A DNA stretch of 64,000 bases, taken from Acidobacteriota bacterium (lineage in GTDB: Bacteria > Acidobacteriota > Terriglobia > Acidiferrales > UBA7541). Position numbers and translations under genes: made by a program. Positions 1-6,918 of this stretch are shown in pieces. Position 1 is the first letter of the stretch. Every line of letters begins with the position of its first letter. Under the pieces are notes generated by a model, which saw only the letters and a list, made by a program, of their open reading frames with translations, was not told the origin of the DNA and ran no database searches. Location: assembly GCA_013289665.1 (NCBI GenBank), contig JABCZN010000003.1, positions 1 to 64,000 of the forward strand, given 5' to 3'.

Positions 1-69
1 CCCGCTACGCGCATGTTCTCGGATCAGTCTTCGCCACTTCGTCCATGCCTTCTTTGTACGTTTGGTCAT
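1..69 (-). CDS. IS66-type transposase accessory protein, N-terminal fragment (cut by window edge)
   Basis: Reading the minus strand from an ATG at 69 gives 23 codons that run off the left edge. The peptide is rich in Lys and Arg and has the WxxWRRLIREHARSG pattern that opens the small helix-turn-helix accessory proteins (TnpA-like) of IS66-family elements. Known of the family: this protein is encoded ahead of TnpB and the transposase TnpC. Inference: an IS66-like element starts here and extends outside the window, next to a restriction-modification set that was probably also acquired. No convincing terminal inverted repeat is seen between 70 and 328, and the ribosome binding site is weak. The fragment is short, so the call rests on one motif. 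Confidence 0.5.
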   Translation of the reverse strand, partial: MTKRTKKAWTKWRRLIREHARSG

Positions 70-328
70 GGCGTAACTTTGCGGTGCGACGGAATGTTTC
101 ACAAGATGGGGTTGGTTGAGCGCTCACGAGCCTAGTTTCTCGAACCCCGGTGAGTGAACTCATGTTCTTTTCCCTTCTAGGTGGTGCCGTTGTCGGCTTG
201 TTCCTGTGGCTATATCACCGGTAATCAAATCCGATTATCAATGTACGAGTTGTCGGTCAGAAGTTGATCGTCTAGGAACGCGACCAAACGATTTCTACTC
301 TTCCCTCAGCAACGCGCAAAAACCTCGC

Positions 329-940
329 TTAGACGCCGATCCCGATCAGCACAAGGGGAACAGCAGGAACACCCCGTCCTTCGCGGATTAGATTGTAAAG
401 CTCGCCTTCGTAGTAGCCCACGCCAGACGACATCTCGCCTTGCAATTCCTTCATCGCTAGTATTTCAATGCCCACATCGATCACATCACCAACGTAAAAC
501 GCCATGTGTTTTACGAACAAGTCGTAAGCCACGAACGAATACTTTCCGAACTGCACCTCTACGGCCACGCGCTCTTTTACAAAATCTGTTTGGTTATAAG
601 AGAAGGTAGCCTTCAGGCCAGCAGCTTCAATTTCGGCCTTTTGCTGCGCAGCGTCCATTTGCATTGTTTTGCGAATTAACTTCGCATCTGATGTGACCCA
701 ATAAGATGTTCGGCTCTCCGTCCATTTATGAGCCGCGAAACCCTCATTCATGGCTGCGTTCATCTCAATCGGAGAGTACAGAAGTTTATCCTTCGTTCTG
801 ACCTCTTTCGAAACCTTTGTGCGACACTTTTCCGCATCTACACGCCGGATGACTTGTTTAATTTCTTTCCACAGGCCGGGCTTGTGTACATGCAAAAACT
901 CTAATCCATTTAGATGGGAATAATGCGTGACAATTCTCAA
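329..940 (-). CDS. Type II restriction endonuclease, BstYI/BglII family
   Basis: A 203-residue protein whose whole length resembles BstYI as I remember it: an N-terminal YSHLNGLEFL segment, then SYNQTDFVKERVAVEVQFGK and VKHMAFYVGD, then GVGYYEGELYN and a VPLVLIGI end. The BglII-type catalytic arrangement D-x8-E-x-Q is visible as D119, E128 and Q130. BstYI cuts R/GATCY and BglII cuts A/GATCT, so RGATCY is the likely target (inference from family). The start is TTG at 940, overlapping the methyltransferase stop in a TTGA; the next Met is residue 60, too late for a complete enzyme. The region is visibly more AT-rich than the genes further right, and an IS66-like fragment lies just downstream, which fits horizontal transfer. 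Confidence 0.94.
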   Translation of the reverse strand: MRIVTHYSHLNGLEFLHVHKPGLWKEIKQVIRRVDAEKCRTKVSKEVRTKDKLLYSPIEMNAAMNEGFAAHKWTESRTSYWVTSDAKLIRKTMQMDAAQQKAEIEAAGLKATFSYNQTDFVKERVAVEVQFGKYSFVAYDLFVKHMAFYVGDVIDVGIEILAMKELQGEMSSGVGYYEGELYNLIREGRGVPAVPLVLIGIGV

Positions 941-1914
941 CGATGACCGCCGTAAGGCAGCTTCGGGTCATAAACCGGCTTATGCATGGGCCGTGTTTCT
1001 AGCGTTCCATTCCGTACTGCCTTCACCCGTTCCCAAGCGATATTGACGTACTCCTTCTCCACATCGCAGCCGTAGCCAATCCGCTGATTCTTGACCGCCG
1101 CGACGACGCTCGTTCCAACCCCCATATAAGGATCAAATACAGCGTCGCCCGGTTTCGTCAGTGACAAAACCAGACGCTCCACCAACTCAATCGGAAACTG
1201 GCATGGGTGAATTGTTTTCTCGACATGGTTGAACTTGACGTTCGGAAATATCCAAACATCTCCCGGATTTTTGCCGAGAGGATTGCAAGAAAGTTGACCG
1301 GCTTTCGGCCCCTTGTAATATTTTTTGCCCGGATATTTTGAAGGAACACGAATCGGATCGAGGTTGAAAACATACTCATCGCCCTTCGTGAACCAGAGAA
1401 TCGTTTCATGCCTTCCCGATAAGCGATTGCTGCAATGAAGTCCATGTTCAAAATGCCAGATCACCCGATTTCTAAGACGCAGCCCATGCTCACTGAAAAT
1501 CGGATAGAGCACCATGTCCAGAGGAAATATCTCGCCACCGTCTACATGGTTCCCGACCTGCCAGCATAGCGATCCCGTTGGCGCCAACAATCGAACGCAT
1601 TCCGAAATTACTTGCGCTTGATCCTTAACATAATCTGCCAAACTCGACCGAGATTCGTATGACTTCCCGAGATTGTACGGCGGCGACGTGACGATCAATT
1701 GCATCGACCCAGACGCCAACGGTCGCATGAACGCCAAGTTGTCCTGGCACTTCATGACTACGGAGCGATCCATTCCTATCGGTCGTACCGTGGCTAATGT
1801 CGGCAACGCGTTTCTCTCCGGTCGATTCGGCTCGATTATGTATTTTTTGGTTTGTCTCTGCAATCGTGCGCTCCGCTTCTGTGGAAAAGACAGCACCTCT
1901 TGCTTAACTCGCAC
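937..1914 (-). CDS. DNA methyltransferase of the restriction-modification pair (beta class, probably N4-cytosine)
   Basis: A SAM-dependent amino-methyltransferase that would protect host DNA from the adjoining endonuclease. The catalytic motif IV is TSPPY at residues 76-80. The target-recognition region follows, then motif X (HPCQFPIELVERL, about 236-248) and the SAM-binding motif I (FDPYMGVGTS, 260-269). This order (IV, then X and I) defines the beta class. SPPY with this partner family usually means N4-methylcytosine, but N6-adenine cannot be excluded. The start is GTG at 1914; the first internal ATG (residue 48) would also keep all motifs. Its stop overlaps the endonuclease start by 4 bases and its start overlaps the upstream membrane-protein gene by 11 bases, so the three genes look co-transcribed. 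Confidence 0.93.
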   Translation of the reverse strand: MRVKQEVLSFPQKRSARLQRQTKKYIIEPNRPERNALPTLATVRPIGMDRSVVMKCQDNLAFMRPLASGSMQLIVTSPPYNLGKSYESRSSLADYVKDQAQVISECVRLLAPTGSLCWQVGNHVDGGEIFPLDMVLYPIFSEHGLRLRNRVIWHFEHGLHCSNRLSGRHETILWFTKGDEYVFNLDPIRVPSKYPGKKYYKGPKAGQLSCNPLGKNPGDVWIFPNVKFNHVEKTIHPCQFPIELVERLVLSLTKPGDAVFDPYMGVGTSVVAAVKNQRIGYGCDVEKEYVNIAWERVKAVRNGTLETRPMHKPVYDPKLPYGGHR

Positions 1915-2614
1915 CTATTTCTTGCCCCCATCCCATAATACACTGCTTGGTGGCGGTAGGCGAACACAAAGCGAACATAATTATCCCTGACGGTCTTCGG
2001 CGAGAACCAACAGCCGGCCCGTTTTCCGGCCAAAAGGCGACAGAGTAGATATTCCTGATTGCCCGGTATAGCGCGGTCTGCCGCAAACCGCTAATTATTT
2101 CGGTTTCGTCAGGTTGAAGTCGATGCCAGCACAAGTACAACGCGAGTTTTTCTGTTTCCGTCAGTGAATATAGAACACAGGTAACAGCCGAATAAATTGC
2201 AAGGAATACGCTCGACACCCTACGAGCATTGTCGAGCGGCGAACCCACACCATCTCTGTAGATGAAGGGCAACACGATGTACACCCAAGCGTAGCCAGAC
2301 AGAATCCACATTGCCCACTGGAGGAATTTCGGACACCCCTGCAGCAAAACGCGCCAACCTTGCCACTTAGCCCCCTTGTGGCCGGAAGAGAGATTCATCA
2401 ATATCCCTGTCGGTATCCACACCAAGAACATACCGGTGGAAAGATAATCAGACGAAAGGTCAAAGGGATGTGTCTTACCTAAGAGACGTGCTCCGGCCAT
2501 ACGCCTCTTGAAGTCATATGCCAGCACAGGCGTATCGCTCTCGGAGAGACGCCCCAGTTCTTCCATATTCTGCACCGAGAACATGGATTTACGAACTTGA
2601 CCCTTTTCCGACAT
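1904..2614 (-). CDS. Hypothetical multi-pass membrane protein at the head of the R-M operon
   Basis: No family recognised. From the ATG at 2614 it has about 236 residues, with a soluble N-terminal part and three or so hydrophobic stretches: GMFLVWIPTGILMNL, the segment around WAMWILSGYAWVYIVLPFIY, and VFLAIYSAVTCVLYSL. A TTG at 2647 could extend it by 11 residues; no start has a strong ribosome binding site. Its 3' end overlaps the methyltransferase GTG by 11 bases, so the two are translationally linked. The last 50 residues are Arg/Ser-rich and unlike the rest, so the C-terminus may be shifted or degraded. Its role is unknown; the position suggests an accessory of the restriction-modification set or a passenger on the same island. 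Confidence 0.6.
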   Translation of the reverse strand: MSEKGQVRKSMFSVQNMEELGRLSESDTPVLAYDFKRRMAGARLLGKTHPFDLSSDYLSTGMFLVWIPTGILMNLSSGHKGAKWQGWRVLLQGCPKFLQWAMWILSGYAWVYIVLPFIYRDGVGSPLDNARRVSSVFLAIYSAVTCVLYSLTETEKLALYLCWHRLQPDETEIISGLRQTALYRAIRNIYSVAFWPENGPAVGSRRRPSGIIMFALCSPTATKQCIMGWGQEIGAS

Positions 2615-2720
2615 AGTTCGCCACTTTCCCGTTAGTGGAACAAACAAAACTCAGTTAGAGTACGCGGCAGAATAACGAAAGGCAACTCAACCGAATCCAC
2701 ATTCGAAAGGCGGAACGAAA

Positions 2721-3725
2721 ATGATCCCGAGCTTTTTGCAGAAGCAAAACACACGGCGCGGAATGTTGCGAAATTGCGCCGGGTTCGCGGGAAGCGCCCT
2801 TCTGGCCCAACTTTTTCCGGCAAGTCTTCTAAACGCCGTCGTTCCTGCTCTTTGTCAGCAGGCGGCGACGCCTCCAACCGACTCTCTGGGGGCCATGCGC
2901 GCGCAGATGGGCGCCGTACCTATCCACTCGCAACCGCTCGCGGAAAATCTCACCTTACTTTCCGGCCCTGGGGGAAATGTTGTGGTGTTAAACGGGCCCG
3001 ACGGCAAAATCGTAGTCGACACGTTTCTTCTGCCGGCCTGGCCGAAGTTGAAAGAAAATCTCGATGGGCTCGGTAATGCGCCGCTGAAAACGGTGATCGA
3101 CACGCACTGGCATGTCGACCACACCGACAATAACGCCAATCTGCACGCCGCGGGCGCCACAGTGCTGGCCCACGACAACACCAAGACCCGCATGGCAGAG
3201 CCACACGACAGTGCACTTTTCGGATTGCACTTTCCGGCATCGCCTGCGGATGCTTTGCCGCAGCAGACATTCAGCACCAGCCAGAAACTGCAGGCCAACG
3301 GTGAAATCGTGATGCTGCAATATTTCCAGCCGGCGCATACCGACACGGATATCTACATTCACTTCCAGAAGGCCAACGTGATTCACATGGGCGATACTTT
3401 TTTTAACGGCTTTTACCCGGTCATCGACGCAAGCACCGGCGGAAAAATCGACGGAATGATTCTCGCTGCCGATAAAATTCTCACCTTGGTCGACAACAAC
3501 ACTAAGATCGTTCCGGGGCATGGCCCGCTGGGCAACAAAGCCGATCTGACCAAGTTTCGGGACATGCTCGTTGTGGCGCGCGATCGTGTGCAAAAACTAA
3601 AGACCGCCGGCAAATCGGCCGGCGAAATAGCGGCGAGCAAACCGTTTGCGGACCTGGACGCCACTTGGGGCAAGGGGTTTTTCAACGGCGATGTTTTTGC
3701 GCAGGTGGTGTATTCGGCGCTTTGA
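2721..3725 (+). CDS. Exported MBL-fold metallo-hydrolase
   Basis: A 334-residue metallo-beta-lactamase-fold protein with an N-terminal export signal that starts with a twin arginine (TRRGMLRNCAGFAGSALLAQ, residues 11-30). The zinc-binding motif THWHVDH is at about residues 128-134. Further ligands are visible in PAHTDTD, HMGDTFFNG and VPGHGPLG. The sequence resembles periplasmic MBL hydrolases of the cyclase/quinoprotein-relay type rather than a proven antibiotic-degrading enzyme, so the substrate is open. The ATG at 2721 has AAAGG about 12 bases upstream. It is divergent from the R-M operon and has no obvious partner downstream; 160 bases of featureless DNA follow. Confidence 0.88.
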   Translation: MIPSFLQKQNTRRGMLRNCAGFAGSALLAQLFPASLLNAVVPALCQQAATPPTDSLGAMRAQMGAVPIHSQPLAENLTLLSGPGGNVVVLNGPDGKIVVDTFLLPAWPKLKENLDGLGNAPLKTVIDTHWHVDHTDNNANLHAAGATVLAHDNTKTRMAEPHDSALFGLHFPASPADALPQQTFSTSQKLQANGEIVMLQYFQPAHTDTDIYIHFQKANVIHMGDTFFNGFYPVIDASTGGKIDGMILAADKILTLVDNNTKIVPGHGPLGNKADLTKFRDMLVVARDRVQKLKTAGKSAGEIAASKPFADLDATWGKGFFNGDVFAQVVYSAL

Positions 3726-3885
3726 GTCGCGATGCTCAGCGAAGCAAAGGCGCGGTCGTTCTGCGGTACGCCCCCTGTCGCTGATCCAAGTGAGGCTCCT
3801 AGGAACCGCTGGTCGCCATACTTCTTGAGCATCGTAAGTCAAACTCTCATGAGCGCCGGCGCGAGAGAAAGGTCAGGACAATTCA

Positions 3886-4446
3886 ATGAGAAATGTAATC
3901 TACGCAATCAACCTTACCCTGGATGGCTGCTGCGACCATACCAAATTCAAACCCCCTGACGATGACGAAGTACTTGAACATTACACGCACCTCTTGCGAG
4001 ATTTTGACCTGCTCGTCTATGGGCGTAAAACCTATCAATTGATGGTTCCTTATTGGCCTGATATCGCAAAAAGCCAGTCCGAGACAAAAGCGGATATCGA
4101 ATTTGCCCAAACGTTTGTCTCCAAGAAGAAGGTTGTTTTTTCACGATCGTTGGCCAGCGCTGAAGATGAAAATACCAGAATTGTTCGTACGAACCTTCGC
4201 GACGAAATACTTAAACTGAAGCAAGAACAGGGCAAAAATATTTTGGTCGGCGGTGTAGATGTTCCTTCACAACTAATGGAGCTTGGCCTGATTGACGAAT
4301 ATCGTTTTGTCGTTATGCCAACCATTGTCGGAGAAGGCAGACGATTGATGGAGGGCGTCAGTCTGCCCGAGAAATTGCAATTGAAACTGATTGAGTCAAA
4401 GCCATTTAAATCAGGATGTGTTGCGCTTCGTTACTTGAAACAGTGA
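3886..4446 (+). CDS. Dihydrofolate reductase-family protein (RibD C-terminal-like)
   Basis: A 186-residue single-domain protein of the DHFR/RibD-C superfamily. It opens with RNVIYAINLTLDG and has the internal YGRKTYQLMVPYW segment, KKVVFSRSL, the ILVGGVDVPSQLMELGLIDEYRFVVMP strand-helix unit (given here as family landmarks) and the PTIVGEGRRLMEG turn. Members bind NADPH and reduce pteridine- or pyrimidine-like compounds, but most paralogues of this size have no assigned substrate. The gene is clearly more AT-rich than its neighbours and stands alone between the MBL hydrolase and an SDR remnant, which suggests recent acquisition. ATG at 3886 follows AATTC with only a weak purine run upstream. 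Confidence 0.88.
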   Translation: MRNVIYAINLTLDGCCDHTKFKPPDDDEVLEHYTHLLRDFDLLVYGRKTYQLMVPYWPDIAKSQSETKADIEFAQTFVSKKKVVFSRSLASAEDENTRIVRTNLRDEILKLKQEQGKNILVGGVDVPSQLMELGLIDEYRFVVMPTIVGEGRRLMEGVSLPEKLQLKLIESKPFKSGCVALRYLKQ

Positions 4447-4475
4447 GAGAGAACTCTGCAAGGCTCTGCCGGCAC

Positions 4476-4802
4476 CTAGCAGACTGGCGTTTTCGCCCGC
4501 GGGGTGGAGAGGACGCCGAACACGTTGGTCTCCCACACCGTGCGCACTTCATCAAGGGACACGTTGCTCGGGCGGGTCAACTTAGCGTAGTCCTGGACGG
4601 ACATGCCCGGCAGCTTACTCGTATTCGAGATAGCCGCGTTGTTGACGAGCACGTCGAGGCGGCCAAGCTCCTTCCGGATGCGCTCTGCCGCGGCGGTGAT
4701 CGAAGCCTGATCCGTCACGTCGAGCTGGAGAGCGCGTGTGTCCGGCCCAACCTCCTTGGCCGCAGCCTCGCCGCGCTCGAGATTGCGCGACCCTACCAGC
4801 AC
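4476..4802 (-). pseudogene. Short-chain dehydrogenase remnant
   Basis: About 108 codons from the middle of a classical SDR. The LVGSRNLERGEAAAKE strand-helix that follows the nucleotide loop is visible, then LQLDVTDQASI, the NNAAI motif and WETNVFGVLS. The N-terminal glycine-rich TGxxxGxG loop is absent: reading upstream in frame gives no such motif and no good start. The protein stops soon after NVFGVL, before the catalytic Ser and YxxxK. An active SDR needs about 240 residues, so this is a fragment of a broken gene. It lies in a stretch with other single, foreign-looking genes. Confidence 0.75.
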
Positions 4803-4985
4803 AGCGCGCTGAATATGGAGATCCCTGAAGAGAACTGATGGAGAATCTCAGCCTCCCTACTGACTATTGGTCCGACGCGAGACACGTCTAAGAATCCGGT
4901 GAACTCCTGAAGGAGGATGTTTTTAAAGGCGTCGCGCTATTTGGACCAGCGCACAAATATCTCAAGTGTGCGGTGGTGCGGCAGG

Positions 4986-5762
4986 CTATCGAGCTGAATC
5001 CAAGATCAGATTCTCTTTTGAATGCGCGTCCAATTCCGGCGCCACTGGAGCTTCGAGCGTCCGCTGAGGCGAAGCTGGCGAGTGCCGCCGAACCACTGAG
5101 GGTGAGCGCCCCAGTTTCTGCCACTGAAGCACAAGGTCCGCCGAAAGGATCGAGAATGCGAGGCAGGCCCAAACGATGGTCTCGCTGGCATGGACACCGA
5201 GATCCTCCCATCCGGTCACACCGCCGATCACTCGCCCCTCGAGAAAAACCAGTGCGACCGCAAAGCTGCGAGTCATCCATTGCTGATGCTCCTGAATTTT
5301 GCCTTTGAGAATGAAGACCATCGCAATGCCGGTGGTGACCATCCACAACACAGCGTCCATCGCAGCGGCAATTGTGAAAGATCGGGCCCCTCCCATGCGT
5401 TCCTGGAAGTACTCGATATAGCTGCCGAGGGGAGCTGCCAGGAACACACCAGCAACGTAAATGCGCCCGACTACTCGATGGAACTGGCTGAAACGCTGAC
5501 GAAGGCGATCGGAGAACTGCATTGGGCCCAGCAGAAGCGCGCATGCTCCTGCTATTCCATGCGGCAGCAGCCACCACTTAAAGGGCTCGTAGTGCTGCCA
5601 CAGGGGGTCCTTCGGATGTGCCAAGAAACTTTCATCGTGAGGGATAACGTAGGCCAACATCAGGCCGATGGCAGCAAAGAGCAGATATTTTGCGCGGAAC
5701 CACGAACTCCGCTTGAGCCCTATCGGCTTCGTGGACATGGGAAAGCCCCCACGACGATACAT
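4986..5762 (-). CDS. DUF2306 family membrane protein
   Basis: A 258-residue integral membrane protein with about seven hydrophobic segments. The DUF2306 pattern shows as a His-containing helix (LLPHGIAGACALLLGPMQF), the RLRQRFSQFHRVVGRIYV segment, a GARSFTIAAAMDAVLWM helix and the HQQWMTRSFAVALVFLEGR segment. The conserved histidines and arginines of this family suggest a redox or haem-like role, but its function is not established. Either Met1 (5762) or Met9 (5738) could be the start; neither has a clear ribosome binding site. It follows the cytochrome c gene by 51 bases on the same strand, so the pair may be one transcript. Confidence 0.8.
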   Translation of the reverse strand: MYRRGGFPMSTKPIGLKRSSWFRAKYLLFAAIGLMLAYVIPHDESFLAHPKDPLWQHYEPFKWWLLPHGIAGACALLLGPMQFSDRLRQRFSQFHRVVGRIYVAGVFLAAPLGSYIEYFQERMGGARSFTIAAAMDAVLWMVTTGIAMVFILKGKIQEHQQWMTRSFAVALVFLEGRVIGGVTGWEDLGVHASETIVWACLAFSILSADLVLQWQKLGRSPSVVRRHSPASPQRTLEAPVAPELDAHSKENLILDSAR

Positions 5763-5813
5763 TGCCGCCCCGCTGGTTCCATCATGACGGCCTCTCCGAC
5801 TGCGAAAACGTTG

Positions 5814-6710
5814 CTATCTTCTAGTCTTAGCTCGCAAATCGCGGCGAGCCAAGGCGGCATCGTGGCGACTGAGCTGTGGATCGCCGCAATCATTGCGTAG
5901 CTCGTTCGCAGCACCTGCCGGGGGAGGGCTGAATGTATTGTCTATGCAGGGGATTGCACTCAGATACTCGTAGATGGCTTCGATTTGATGGTCGGTCATG
6001 TTGTGAAAAAGCGGCCATGGCATGACTTGGAGCTTGCCACCGTCCACTGGAGGCGGGACGCAGATGCCCAGCGCTATATTGGGGTCCGTCTCCGATTGAC
6101 AGGTTGGATGGATATTATCGAAATCCTTGCCAGTCCTGAGAATTTCCTTAAACTCTTGAAGCGTGCGTCCTCCCTCCGGACGCCCGTTCTTATCCGGCGT
6201 CAGGTTGCGTGAGATGATGACAGGACCGGCATACGGAAATCCGGTTGTGGAGTCAATGGGATACCCGTCTGGCGGATATGAGGATGGTATGGAACCAGGC
6301 GGAAATCCTCCCACGGAGGCGCTTGAAGGCACGGCCTGACCGAAGGGTGAGCCTCCGGCCAAGTAAGTAGTGGGGTCTGTTTTTGTTCCTAGTGGCTGGT
6401 TTAAAAAGTACGGGTTCCCGTTGTTCGCGTAGTTGAAGTTTGGAGGGGCACCGCCCGTGTGGCAGCCATTGCAGTCAGCTTGAGCATTGACAATGAAGCT
6501 GCCTAATCCCACCAAATCCCGGTTTTTCCCTTCGAGATTCAGCGGGACAGGAGCTATGGCGAAACCGATGTGGACGAGCTGATCCTCGTCACTTCTTCCA
6601 TCGTCCTGGGCCTGCACGCGACGGGGAGTGTGTATGGTTGCTGCCAGAACAACTGCGGTTAGAGCTACAACGGTTCCGCTCACCCATTTGGTAACGAAGT
6701 GTGTCTTCAT
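5814..6710 (-). CDS. Exported c-type cytochrome
   Basis: A 298-residue periplasmic cytochrome c. The start chosen is the ATG at 6710, because GGGAGA lies 6-11 bases upstream and a clean signal peptide follows (residues 1-34, ending VQA|Q). A single haem-binding CNGCH is at residues 80-84. A likely axial-ligand region (MPWPLFHNMTD) and the YEYLSAIP helix typical of cytochrome c domains lie near the C-terminus. The insert between these is Pro/Gly-rich (NGNPYFLNQPLG, PPGSIPSSYPP). A basic tail of about 45 residues follows the domain. Electron carrier role is inferred; the downstream DUF2306 membrane protein could be its partner. Confidence 0.85.
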   Translation of the reverse strand: MKTHFVTKWVSGTVVALTAVVLAATIHTPRRVQAQDDGRSDEDQLVHIGFAIAPVPLNLEGKNRDLVGLGSFIVNAQADCNGCHTGGAPPNFNYANNGNPYFLNQPLGTKTDPTTYLAGGSPFGQAVPSSASVGGFPPGSIPSSYPPDGYPIDSTTGFPYAGPVIISRNLTPDKNGRPEGGRTLQEFKEILRTGKDFDNIHPTCQSETDPNIALGICVPPPVDGGKLQVMPWPLFHNMTDHQIEAIYEYLSAIPCIDNTFSPPPAGAANELRNDCGDPQLSRHDAALARRDLRAKTRR

Positions 6711-6918
6711 GGTTTTCTCCCGTGAGGTTGAAACCTGCTGCGCGAAAAATACGGCTTTGCCGGCGGGGATACAATTCACAAGGAGTCAATTGGAAGTCAA
6801 TTTCGAGGTCAGCGGCTAAGCCCCTGGCGTGACAGGACTAAAGCGGGGCAGCAAACAGATAACGCGATTTGGCGGGCGGACCAACGATGGTAAACTTCGA
6901 CGTCCCCGCAGTCTTTTC

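Noticed and set aside
117..126. 10-bp palindrome TGAGCGCTCA near the left edge
   Set aside because: It is a lone short palindrome, not matching an IS66 end or a known operator.
162..224. A 20-codon plus-strand frame coding a hydrophobic Gly-containing peptide (MFFSLLGGAVVGLFLWLYHR)
   Set aside because: GGTGAG upstream and a plausible membrane helix, but it is too short to judge and has no recognised family.
206..391. A 61-codon plus-strand frame
   Set aside because: It overlaps the 3' end of the endonuclease and has no family feature.
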